A DNA stretch of 64,000 bases from Datisca glomerata (Eukaryota > Streptophyta > Magnoliopsida > Cucurbitales > Datiscaceae), in the NCBI GenBank assembly GCA_003255025.1, contig QANY01013163.1:540140-604139 (forward strand). The letters run 5' to 3'. How positions within the stretch are numbered: the first letter of the stretch is position 1; the number at the start of each line of letters is the position of its first letter. A model generated the notes under the pieces. That model was not told where the DNA came from. It ran no database searches and saw only the letters and a list, made by a program, of their open reading frames with translations. The position numbers and the translations under genes were made by a program. Below are positions 11,166 to 21,800 of this stretch, in pieces.

Positions 11166-11615
11166 TATAAATGTATCGTTGAAGGCGTCTTTTATAAAAC
11201 TCCTTCTACTATTAATGAAGGCGTATTTTATAAATACACCTTCTACTTTTGTGAAGACGACTTTACAAAATACGCCTTCTACGTGACCTCATTTGTGGCC
11301 ACGCCAGCACGAAGGCATCTTTGCAAAAGACGTCTTCGTCTTAGTTGTACATTTCCACCTTACTTTTGGAATTTGTTTAAAAATAAAGTATTTTAATTAT
11401 TATTTTTCAAATATACTATAGAATACTCAAAAATCCTTACATTTAGTGTGTTTGTGGACATAAATTTTGTATACTTAAAATAACAATATTTAAAGACAAA
11501 AACTTAAAAAATGACAGTAAAGATAAAGCTAGCATTATTTCAACACGACAGAGATTAGTGGGAGATAGGTGGCAGCACTACCATATACTTTTAGAAATAG
11601 GCTCATGATTAGACC

Positions 11616-12380
11616 CTAGGTTGGCATAGTCTTCATCATGCAGTGGGTCCTGAAAATATGTGGAGCTGAACTCATCAAGATCGTGAGGGTCATCTGGTTC
11701 GGACGGTGGAACAAGAAGTTGGCTGAGCTTGGGAGAAAAACAGTCAGGCTGGGATTGAGTGTCCAGCTGACAGGATCTTGAGACTTAAATGGATATGGAT
11801 CCTGAGGGTGAGAAGACAACAAACCACTGAAGATGAATGAGCGTTGGTACTCATGTAAAGCCGATGAGGAAGCTCTAGAGGATGCTTGTGGGCTAGAAGG
11901 GAATGACCCAAGGGGAAAACCATTATAGTCCATGTCGGTGGTGGATTCATTGAGACGTGTTAAGGTTTGACCCAATTGATCCATGAACCGTTTTTCATAT
12001 TTGGGCCAAGAAGGAGAGGACTGCCAGAAATTAACATAGTTACGCATGTACAAGGTTCCATCAACATAATGATCTTGTTCACGGTGGAAAGTGTAGAAAC
12101 AGAAAAAAGGTTGTCTCTATTTCCGAGGAGTTGTCCATATATTGTATTCCGTGAGAATCTTGTGAAGCTGGCTTCGCCAGTATGGTAGTGGAGCAAACAG
12201 TTGAAGAAGAGTGACAAGTTGCGTATGGATATTAGCAGCATCATAAATATACTGGTAAATAGGATATGAAGGAAATCTGATGGCACAGTAATGAAAGGCA
12301 GATAGAGCGCAAAGATACCAGAGGATTTATTCTGGTATGACACATTTAATGAGAGGAACTATGGTACAAGGGATGGCCAT
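11616..12380 (-). pseudogene. Endogenous caulimovirid downstream ORF, function unknown, two stops
   Basis: From an ATG at 12380 one frame runs 255 codons to the stop at 11616, interrupted by stops at 12327-12329 and 12117-12119. It begins about 35 bases after the RNase H frame ends. The product has a Ser/Pro-rich C-terminal half and no domain I recognise. Its place fits the accessory ORF downstream of the polyprotein in some endogenous caulimovirids. Confidence 0.6.
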
Positions 12381-12414
12381 ATCAAATGGTCAGGGAAATG
12401 GTGTGTTTGGGTTT

Positions 12415-14430
12415 TTACAAGTAACAGATGCAGCCAGTAAAACAAAATTTTGTGGCAAGATTGTTGATCATAGTGGGATCATCAGGTTTAGGATCTGGAG
12501 GGAAAATGGTAGCAGGCATGCTGATCGGCATAGTGGGATTGGAGTGACGATCAGAAAGAGTAAGAATAAAGAGGGTCTGAGAAGAAGAGGAGCTGTCTTT
12601 CTGAGGTCGAGAGAGATAATCAGCAATGATATTCTGATGTCCTTTGAGATGATGAACTGAGAATTTATAGCGTGAGAACCAGTCTTTCCACCTGAGGAGT
12701 TGTTTATCAGAAAGAATTTTCCCTTTTGGATCAAGCATATCGGGGAATGACGTGAGGAGTTGTTTATAAAAAATGTTTGCCCTTATCTTCTTCAATGAAG
12801 ATGGCCCCCCAATGGTCATCACTGGCATCTGTCTGTAGGATACGCAATCCTGTGTCAGAAATCTTTAATGGATAAGGATTTTGGGCAAAGTCTTTAAGGA
12901 CTTTGATCGCCTTAGTTTAGGCAGGGCCCCAAGATGAGGGATTCTTTTTGAGAAGTTTGGACAAGTGACTGGTGTATGTGGCTACATGAGGGATGAAATC
13001 TCTAAGATAATTAATGATGCCAAGGAACTGTTGGATTTGTTTGGCCGTTAAATCAGTATTGGGGAATTTGAGCAATTCAATGGCAATATGAGGACCTGGT
13101 TGGAATCTTCCATCTTCAAATATCATACCCATAAATTCAATACGGGTAGCCCCAATTTCGTCCTTCTTGGCAGAGAGCATAATCCCGTAATGTTTGATGA
13201 GATCAATAAATTGGGATAAGAGTTTATGAGAAGGTGAATCTTCGGAGAAGAGCAGAGAATGTCATCAATGTAAACCAAGGCACTGTGCAAAATGGGCTCA
13301 AACATTTGGGTCATGGCCTTTTAGAAGAGCGAAGGTGCTACTTTCAGGCCAAATGGCATGACGGTTCACTGGTACTGGGCATTCGGTATACAGAAAGTAG
13401 TCTTATACTAGTCCTCAGGATGAATGCTTAACTGCCAAAACCCATCTTTTAGGTCAAACTTGGAGAATATCTTGGCCCGTTTGAGATGGACAGATAAAGT
13501 ATTGGACTTTAGAAGAGGAAACTTATCATCTTGGAGAAACAGGTTGAGAGGCTTGTAGTCTATCACCAACTTCTTTTTCTCACATTTGAGTTCAGCTCGT
13601 TTTTCAACATAAAATGCCTGACAGACCCAATCAGATTTCGTGGGCTCAATAAGCCCTTGCTGAAGAAGAGATGCACATTCTTCAGGATTCATGTAAGATC
13701 ATCAGGATTCATGCCAGGATGAGTGGCCTAGGAAGGATTGATGTCTTCCATACGTTTGAATGGAAGACGAATAAAGAATGCGGGATTTTTTCATAGAGGG
13801 AAAGCATGGGAAAACTAGTCATACCTATCAGCACAGTAGGGAAGAATCTGGTCACAGAGATAGGTATAAGTAGGAGGAACTTGTTGGAGCTCAAGGAGAC
13901 TGGCAACAGGGATATAAGCACATAATAAACTTTTATACTGGATCCCAGTGGATAAAGTCTGAAATTTCTTGGTGCGGGAGAACATCAAAACCAATTAATA
14001 TTTGCTGGGAAGATCATTGCTTAACACCTTAATCCAGAGAATGCAGTTTGGGAAAAAAAATGAAGACCAATACGTCTTTTTGTAATCCACTCAATTTTTT
14101 AATAAACTGCCATTAGCAATAGAGAAATATTGATTATAAGGAACCCAATTTTCAGAAGGTAGAAGGCATAATTTCATGAATGTTCTGCAAGAGCCAGTAT
14201 CTAAAAACCCAATGGCTGGAACAACTTTGGCAAATTTGTCTGCAAGAAGTCGGATTTCAATATGTGGTTTGATGGATACAACCTTCTCTTTGGGAGGGTC
14301 ATGTAAGACCCCAAGAGATCCTAAGCAAAGGATGAGAGTAGCCTTATCCGATGTGTCAGAGTCTCAAGAGGTGGCGAACTCAGATGAACAGTTGACCGCG
14401 TTGGAGGAATATGGAAAGACATATTGAGTG
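12415..14430 (-). pseudogene. Endogenous caulimovirid protease/reverse transcriptase/RNase H region, broken
   Basis: RT starts in the frame 13692-13408 (fingers, ending in a KFDLKDGFWQL block). It continues with the catalytic Y-I-D-D at about 13272-13261 in a second frame, and the connection (FLGIINYLRDF block) in the frame 13180-12917. RNase H begins near 12835 with the first catalytic Asp in a DASDDHWGA motif and ends with HHLKGHQNIIADYLSR near 12640. The stretch 14430-13700 sits where the aspartic protease belongs, but I could not confirm the active site. At least four frame changes and several stops separate the pieces. Confidence 0.85.
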
Positions 14431-14544
14431 TCCTCATTGCGGTTCGCTTGTTCTTCCACAGCAGATTCAATATCTTCATCGTCTCAGAGGAGAAGCACTG
14501 TTTGTAGATGTTCCCGCATCTGAATATCTCTTTTGGTTTTATGA

Positions 14545-15800
14545 GGACAGCTTTTTACAAAATGTCAATTTTGACCACAGATGTAGCATTTGTCTGACTT
14601 GCGGGAGGAAGGATGTCTTTTCCTAAAATATCGAAGAAAAGGCTTGGTACGAGAGTGATGCCGGTGATCTGTCTTTTTACGAGATGGAAAACGGTGGATC
14701 TTTTCCCGTTTGTCCCGTCTGTGATCCTTGGAACATGAACAATCCTTTTGGGCATGGCATTTGAGCTTGAGATAGGATTTGGTACATGCCGATCAAAGTT
14801 TAGATTCCCCTTTGAGCATTCCCTTAAAAAACTTTTGTTGTTCACATAGTTTATCAAGGGTGGCCAATGCAATCTGATAGATCTCACAAAGGGAAATGTT
14901 CGTCATATCACGGCAAAGGGCATTAATGGGCCGATGTAGTTCAGGTTGTAATTCTTCAGGAAGAGAGGCAATGAACGTGTGCCGGAGGTTGACATCATTA
15001 GTTCCATGCAGCATATAAACTTGTCGAACATAAGTTGGAAATGTTTTTGTAAATCACAGCGTTCCAACGAACAACATTTCATTTCAAAAAAGTCTTGACG
15101 ACTTCATTTGTCAATGAGTTGGAAATCCCCAATGAATTCCTTATGTAACATTCCCAAAAAGAGTGCCAACATCAGGGCTACGGGCTGTAATCAGCCGTTG
15201 ATAAGGACTAAGACTTTGAAACCATTCTCTTAAAGTCCATGTGAATCGAGATAAAAACTCAGAGAGGACATCTTCGAGGGTCACATCTGGTTTAGACAGT
15301 TCTAAGTCAATCCAAGCACCAAATTCATGAAGACGATCATGCCATTTATTTGGAGGAAGATCGTCAAAAGTAAACCAGGGGCCAGTCGTTGGTTTATATA
15401 TGTTCCTCGAGTCTTGAAAATGTATTGGAGGAGGAAGATCATCAACATAGGGTTCTTCCTCGTCAATATCACCAGGTTGGACCATGGCAATAGTAGAAAT
15501 ATTAACTTGGCATGCCTCAGAAGGAAGACTAGAGGTATCATCAGTGCTGGAGGTATCAGTTTCTGAAACTGAATTGGAGAGACTTTGTAACGTCTGGATT
15601 GTCGGAGCAGGATCCAGATGAGCCTTTAATTTCTGAGATTGAGAAGGAGGACGGACTGGTAGAGCAAAGGGTTTCGTCGCATAGGAAGTTGAGGCCAGGG
15701 GAGTGGGATGGATCTGAACACCATGAGGTATCGAAGAAAGAGGAGCAGGCTGTACTGGGAGAGCTGCGGTTGTCGACCGAGATTTTCTGAGTTGTCTTCA
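14545..15800 (-). pseudogene. Endogenous caulimovirid coat protein with zinc knuckle, broken
   Basis: The frame 15485-15141 has the coat protein core (GPWFTFDDLPPNKW, then TWTLREWF). The frame 15014-14793 continues with an LPEEL...INALCRDM region. Near 14605-14560 a CCHC knuckle (CYICGQN...HFVKSCP) is interrupted by an in-frame stop between its second Cys and its His. A Ser-rich acidic N-terminal part lies at 15800-15490. Caulimovirid coat proteins use this knuckle to bind RNA. Frame changes near 15100 and 14800 and the stop in the knuckle make it non-functional. Confidence 0.78.
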
Positions 15801-16730
15801 AATGGGGTAAGATATTTTGAACAGATTATTGTAGTCTAAGACTTTAGGATAAGGCATGGGAGAAAAGAGATACCTAGGAGTTTGACTGCTCATGGGATAG
15901 GAAGGATATGGATCATAAAGAGCTTGAGATTTTTTCTTAGCCATATCTGCCTCTATCATGTAGAAATCTTGTTGAATATGGGAGAGTTCTTTCTCCTTTT
16001 TTCTGAATTCTGTGCTGATATAACCTTTTTTGACCAGTTGCTTTAACTCAGTATCTAAGTGCAGAGCTTTTGAAGCTAGCATATCCCGAAGCTGCTGAAT
16101 TTGGTCTGAGATCTGCCCAACTTGAGTGGAGAGGGTGTCATATTGCAGATGTAGCTGATCTAGTTTAGTATCAAGCTTTGTGAGAATCTGATTTTGACAC
16201 ACATCATTTTCAGACTGCCAGTTAAACACCTCTTCAGCTGCAGGGAGAGACCTAGGTTCTCCTGTAGGAGTGATCTCGGTAGGAATGGAGAAAGGTCTGG
16301 TAGATACTTTCGTAGTCGGATTGGTACGTCTGATCAAAGGTGGAAAATCCTTGTCATATGATTCCATCATGGCAAGGCAGGTGACGGTACTAGGAACAGA
16401 ATGGACTGGAAGCACCGATGTTGGTTGCATGGATGGAAGAAGGTCTGTATGGTCAATTTCTTGGAGCAACTCATATAGAGAAAGTTGCTGAGAAGATACT
16501 AATGGCTGAGGGCAGACCCAATGAGTGCTCGAAGAACCATCTTGATCATTGTCGTCATAGTGATGATGGAATGCCTGGGAGCGACAAGACAACTTGTTGG
16601 GCTTCTTGCGGGTTGGAGGAGCCCTTTGATACCACGAGTCATCATCAGTATCTGTTTCTTCCCAAATAGGCTCATCATTCCCAATCAGGGTCGCATCTGT
16701 CTGGGGAAACATCCTAGATGAAATGTTCAT
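15798..16730 (-). CDS. Endogenous caulimovirid coiled-coil ORF (310 residues, still open)
   Basis: An uninterrupted ATG-to-stop frame whose start overlaps the end of the movement protein by 17 bases. The N-terminal third is acidic and His/Asp-rich. A Pro/Ser/Thr-rich middle follows, then a heptad-like helical stretch (about residues 170-275: QNQILTKLDTKLDQLHLQYD and onwards) typical of coiled coils. The position between movement and coat proteins, and the coiled coil, suggest a virion-associated or assembly role, but this is inference. Its intactness amid broken neighbours may be chance. Confidence 0.6.
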   Translation of the reverse strand: MNISSRMFPQTDATLIGNDEPIWEETDTDDDSWYQRAPPTRKKPNKLSCRSQAFHHHYDDNDQDGSSSTHWVCPQPLVSSQQLSLYELLQEIDHTDLLPSMQPTSVLPVHSVPSTVTCLAMMESYDKDFPPLIRRTNPTTKVSTRPFSIPTEITPTGEPRSLPAAEEVFNWQSENDVCQNQILTKLDTKLDQLHLQYDTLSTQVGQISDQIQQLRDMLASKALHLDTELKQLVKKGYISTEFRKKEKELSHIQQDFYMIEADMAKKKSQALYDPYPSYPMSSQTPRYLFSPMPYPKVLDYNNLFKISYPI

Positions 16731-17808
16731 TTACATGAGACACATAACAGGGTTGAGCCACATGATCAATCCAGGCTATGAGAGGACAGCTGTGCGAGGG
16801 CGTGTAAGCAGGAGTGATAGTTAAAATACTTCTAGAAAACACAAGTCTGGAAGAAGAAGGCTCTGTTGTGCCAGGTCTGGCAAAGATGGTCTTAATGGTC
16901 CCGTCGGGGAGACGGTGCACCTGAGGAGGGGCAGAAGTATGAACATTGCATTGAATGGCATGAAACTGGCGTTCATAGTTATTGATCCATTCGAGATGCA
17001 TCAGTTGAGTGAGTTCGGCTTTGGAAATATGCTGAGGGATCTGGAAGATAGAAGTATCATCTGCTCTGTCAGAGACAGCAAAAAGGGCATATTGGATAGA
17101 ATTGGGAAAATGAAGATCAAACGAGTGATTTTGGAGGCGATAAATGATTTGATGATGCAGGGTGGTCATAATGGCCCTGGAGCCTTGTTCTGCGCCTACA
17201 ATCTGGACTTGAATTTTCAATCTCTGAGACAAAGTTGGGTCTGAAAGTTTAATATTAAAGTCAGGGGCAATGGTAAGAATGACAGTGTCATTACTGAGGG
17301 TGGTGAGAATGGAATCAATCATCGCATTACTATAAGATGTGAAAGTGGTGTCGAGGAGAGCAATCCGAGCAGTAGCGGCAATCCCTTTTCTACTATAGAG
17401 GGTCAAGGCAAGTCGGACAGCACCAACATGGAGGTGTGTGTAGCCTTGTGTCTGACAACCATTAAGCAGTTCTTGAGGGATCTCAAGAGTGACATACTGT
17501 TCTGCGATGGTGGCTTGGAGACCACAATGGTCTAATTTTGTGGTTTGCACAATTTTCTTCACATGAAGTGTGTAAGTAGATATCAAAGTTCTGATACTAC
17601 GAAGGACTCAATTTGACTGATGATAAAGGCTCTAAGGACTGAGAAATTGCAATTCTGTTTCCTGAATTCTGACATCTTTAGGGAGATGATGGATTTCAAT
17701 CAGGTTCTCGATCTTATTTGTGATAGTTCGACGAATAGAAGGGGGGAGATCTTGAGGAGAGAAGGAAGAGGAAAGACGAATAGGTTCAAGGTTTGTGGAG
17801 TCACTCAT
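16714..17808 (-). pseudogene. Endogenous caulimovirid movement protein (30K superfamily), two stops
   Basis: From an ATG at 17808-17806 a single frame runs 365 codons to 16714, broken by stops at 17632-17634 (codon 59) and 17608-17610 (codon 67); the remaining 298 codons are open. The body has the 30K/caulimovirid movement protein pattern: a beta-rich core with H-x-G-A-V-R-LALT and ALLDTTF blocks, about residues 155-200. Such proteins build tubules through plasmodesmata for cell-to-cell spread. The ATG is about 64 bases downstream of the primer site, so little leader remains. Confidence 0.83.
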
Positions 17809-17871
17809 TTTCTGGGGTTCTCCTTACGGTCCTATTTCTTATAATAAATTACCACGGGCTGTAAAAGTATG

Positions 17872-17883
17872 ACTATGATACCA
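17872..17883 (-). other. Met-tRNA primer-binding site of the endogenous caulimovirid
   Basis: The minus strand reads TGGTATCATAGT, matching the 12-base site TGGTATCAGAGC (complementary to initiator Met-tRNA) at 10 of 12 positions, including the first eight. It lies directly before the movement protein ORF, which is where caulimovirid maps place base 1. Confidence 0.65.
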
Positions 17884-18490
17884 GTAAAACAGAGTTTTAT
17901 GGCAAGATTATTGATCATAGTGGGACCATCAGGTTTAGGACCTGGAGGATAAATGGTAGCAGCAGACATGCTGATCGGCATTATGGGATTGGAGTGAGGA
18001 TCAAAAAGTGTAAGAATAAAGAGGGTCTAAGAAGAAGAGGAGCTGTCTTTCTGAGGTCGAGAGAGATAATCAGCAATGATATTCTGATGTCCTTTGAGAT
18101 GACAAGCTGAAAATTTATAACGTGAGAACCAATCTTTCCACTCGAGGAGTTGTTTATCAGAAGAATTTTTCCTTTTGGATCAAACATTTTGGGGAATGAC
18201 GTGTTGACCATCTCGACAGTAAATTCATACGGGCTGAGATAAAAACTGAATTTTTCAATCCCCTTTTTGACTGTTAGGATCTCTTTATAGGAATTTCAAA
18301 ATTCATGATGATAAAGAGTAGATTGACTTGAAATGACAATTCAAGAACATTTATGTGACCAAAAATCGTGGAAATCACTGGATCCTCTCTTGAGATTAAC
18401 ATTGTGACTCTGATCAGCTTGATAAGAATATCTTCAAAATATTGTCTCTTGGATTCAAGGGTGAATTTCCCAATCCTCACCTTGTCCCAG
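17884..18490 (-). pseudogene. Second, partial copy of the caulimovirid RNase H 3' end
   Basis: 17884-18200 repeats 12436-12760 at high identity (for example CTGAGGTCGAGAGAGATAAT in both). The copy extends further upstream to about 18490, with a KEILTVKKGIEKF block of the RNase H domain. Because it precedes the primer site and movement protein, it joins the end of one viral unit to the start of another. It carries frameshifts and stops. Confidence 0.8.
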
Positions 18491-18829
18491 AGAAAAAGAA
18501 AGAAAATAACTCTTCAATGTTACCATCTTCCTAATTAGACTTGCATTCGCCTGGATGCTCTCATTGTCTCGCAAACTTGGATACCCAAAATAGTTGTCAC
18601 ATTACATTCGAAGTTATACTGATTTGCTGGTGGCCGTAGCCAGAACTTGTTGATATATGGTTGTTATAAAATTTCATCAAGCGCAAGCGGATTCTCAAGG
18701 TTCTTTTATATTCCACTGGCCAAGTCATAATTGAAGACAAAAAAGAACAAATCCAAATATTTCCCACTTAATCTATACATTAATCAGATCAAAACTTATG
18801 TACTAATAAAAAAATAAAAGATGGATCGA
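18491..18829 (-). other. 3' UTR/downstream region of MED15
   Basis: AT-rich sequence between the MED15 stop codon and the viral insert; no coding region. The 3' UTR is expected here. No clear AATAAA was fixed, which is common in plants. Confidence 0.5.
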
Positions 18830-21800
18830 TCATACAGCACTCAAACAGCTTTCCCAAGTCCCATATTTAGAGCTGAAGCTGCCTCCACCACTCTGTTGGG
18901 CATACTCAGAAATAATAGCACGAGCGCAAACATCCCAAGTTCTGGCTATCTCCCCTAAAGACATTGGTTGTGATAGAGCTCGGAGAGATATGCTAAATCT
19001 TGATTTAGCCTTTACTGAAAGATCTTCATGCTCCTTACTGCCATGCAGAACACGATATTATCAAAATTTATCAAGCTACTTCTCATTTTGTCAACAGAAT
19101 AGTTAAAATCAATATCTATACCTATCCTGAAAAGGTTTGAGTACTGAATAGCACACCTTGCATTCGAAATGGAAATTTTGGTGAGTGTGTGACGCTAAGA
19201 TGTGGAATAATTACTTATAAATCCTGTTGTTGATGAATTTGAACAAGGACTAGCAAAAACTAATAGACAAAGCTTCAAACACATTCACGACTGAATGCTC
19301 TAATAACGATTCAAAGGAAAAAAAACCCATGTCTATAAAGGTATACTTCAAACATCTATGTTTTAACGCATTACTGTTAATTGAGTGATTTGCATACAAA
19401 AGATTCCAAGAAAGAATAGTATCCCCTAAAGTAATCAATATGTAGAAATGCCCAGTATCCTCACCTGACTTCAACAGGAAACTTGTCTAAGAGTATAGGA
19501 GAGCAATTTGGATAATTTGTAGGAACAAGCAACCGTAGAGGCTGAATTGGTGGCTGCACAAAAATAAGACATGGATAAATAAAGAGATAAAAGAATGCAA
19601 ATAAATAAGAACCGACTTTATAGAGGGAATGCCCACCATTTGTGCTGAAGCATATTGTGATTTTAAGTTTGGACTGAGAGCAACAGCATTATAAGTGCAT
19701 TTGACTATGGTTCCCTCACCCCCCTCAGCAGAAGCAGCTGCCGCAGTTGAATCAGTATCTTCATCACTGATATCAACAACTGTGTCTATAAGTCGTTGAT
19801 TAATTTCCTTTATTTCTTCCAAGAGAGCATGATTAGCCTGGAGCAGGTGCAACATAATCCCCTTGTAAAACGAAAAAGCTTAAAAGATGTTCTGACCATC
19901 AAAATACCAAAAGCATTCAATTTTGTCCTTATAAATGATCATTGCAGATAATAACCATGATAAGAAGCTACTCATTTCCCCCATCCCTTTTACAATGTGA
20001 AGTCAAATTGTTTCTTTATGCGTGAATAGTATGATTAAGCATCATATATTTTTTCATAACAGTCTGCAAAACAGAACATGCGGTATAATACGAGAAACAT
20101 GCTTCGGAAACCTCATTAGTCATTAATAAGAACAAGAGTACAGAAGGAGGGGAAGGAATATTTGAAGGGTATCAACCTAAGATAAAAAAACCATAAAACC
20201 TACACCGACATCGACAATCCCATTGGTATTTCTGAATAAATCCAGATTCAAATGAAAAGTTTAAGGTAACTGTAAATCAAGACGAACAATGTCTATTTGG
20301 TAATGTCTGATCACTACACAAAAGGAATAATAAAACTCTCCACCAAATTAGCTTCGATCTGAGGGCTTCCAAAGTAGATTATTATTCCCCTCCAATAAGG
20401 CTAAGGCACTTCATATATCTACTAGAAAAGCTTAACAGTTTTTCTTTAATCAGGTCAGGAATGTTAGAAGAGGGGCTGAAAACTGAGATTTTAAAATGAG
20501 AAACCTCTTCTGGATGAGTGGAATAATCTATTACATATACATTACCAGGTGTAACGAGAAAAGAGTAGTACAAGTCCACACTGATTTATAGACGAACTGA
20601 GCACTCAAAAGTTTGAAGGGCTATCATGGATGCCCACTCTAAGCTTTTCAACCATAATACTGAACCTCTCGCTGTAGAAACTCGCAAGTGCCTAATCAAC
20701 CATGAAAAGAGCCTCTATGTCCTAGAACATATTAGAAAGAAGGAATGTTTACCTCGATCCTAGGCCTTTTAATGCTAGATGTTGCAGTTGACTCTAAGTC
20801 AGATGTCTCACAACCAGTCAATTGCTTATAAATATCGTTTACACTGCCCGCTGGCAACACAACATCTAAAGGCATGGCACTTGTGTAGCGCTTCATTTTC
20901 CTTGTTCCATTCGATCCATCTTGTGTGATAAAATTTCTAGCTTGGAGCCGACACTTTGTCATGGCAACTAAATCCTCACCAACTGCGGCTCTAGATCCAT
21001 TACCTGGTGCTGATCCTGCTATTCTATCAATCATGCTGATAACTGAGCCAATGTCACTAACTGACGCACTCAATGCTTTAGGTGACATTGATTTAACCTG
21101 AAAGATTCATATTACATCAGACTTAGCCAAGGAATTAGGAATTTAGATTTCGTATTTTACACAACAAAACATAAAAAACATGAAGGACTAGTGGCATTTA
21201 GCTTGACTGACCGCTTTGATTAAACGCTCAAGAGGCTGCTCTGTAACACTCGATTTTCCAGAAGCTGTTGTCAGAGTATTACCATGAGTGCCATCTGGGC
21301 CACTAAACTCAGCAAGCAATGGAGAGGCTGATATCCCAGGGGTGCCAATGGCGAGAGATGGGGCAGGTGCCACAGCGCCACTTATTTGTTGATGCCCATT
21401 ATTTCCAGCATTTAAGAGCGTCGAAACACCTGAAATGGGTTTCTCAGAATCCCCTGGCATCGGGGATGGAGCAACTGGAGTTGAAGGAGATGGGACAACA
21501 AAAGGTGAGCTTGCAGATTGCAGAGGTGTTCCAGCTTTGGTGAGTGATGATGACATCAAATTTTGTTGGTCAACTTGTGGAGAAGAATGTTGCAGAATTT
21601 GGGGGGATGCATCCTGAAGCATCTGTGGTGAAGAAATTGGATAAGAAGCCCCAGGTTTTAACTGTTGATGAGAAAATGAAGGTCTCTGGCTTCCTGAGAG
21701 ATGTTGCTGAAAAACGCCTGGCTTAACACCCATCCCTTGTCTCATCTTCAAGTCATTCACATCATTAATTTGATGAAGCTGAGACATTTGGTGTGTTTGC

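Larger units (their letters stand above)
8861..11438 (-). mobile_element. MULE B: second Mutator-like element of the same family
   Basis: The left end (8861-9105) matches the MULE A left end almost base for base over more than 150 bases and has two extra palindromic modules. The right end (about 11170-11438) ends in GAATACTCAAAAATCCTT, as does MULE A (8614-8632). Minus-strand contents in order: MuDR N-terminal domain, transposase core, PMD C-terminal part. I found no clear target-site duplication. B keeps the catalytic core that A lost and lacks most of the PMD that A kept. Confidence 0.75.
11600..18490 (-). mobile_element. Endogenous pararetrovirus (Caulimoviridae), decayed, partly duplicated
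   Basis: On the minus strand the order is: RNase H fragment (18490-17884), Met-tRNA primer site (17883-17872), movement protein (17808-16714), coiled-coil ORF (16730-15798), coat protein and zinc knuckle (15800-14545), protease/RT/RNase H (14430-12415), downstream ORF (12380-11616). No LTRs or integrase are present, as expected for Caulimoviridae. Several ORFs carry stops and frameshifts, so it is not a functional virus. A second RNase H copy before the primer site shows that more than one unit length was inserted, or that the circle was opened there. Genus is not assigned; an MP-first plan with an extra 3' ORF recalls florendovirus-like groups. Confidence 0.87.

Noticed and set aside
8861..11438. 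Target-site duplication for MULE B
   Set aside because: CATTACAATT on the left and ACATTTAGTG on the right share only scattered bases; no credible 9-11 base match.
11600..18490. LTR retrotransposon (Ty3 type)
   Set aside because: The movement protein, Met-tRNA site before it, and absence of LTRs and integrase point to Caulimoviridae instead.
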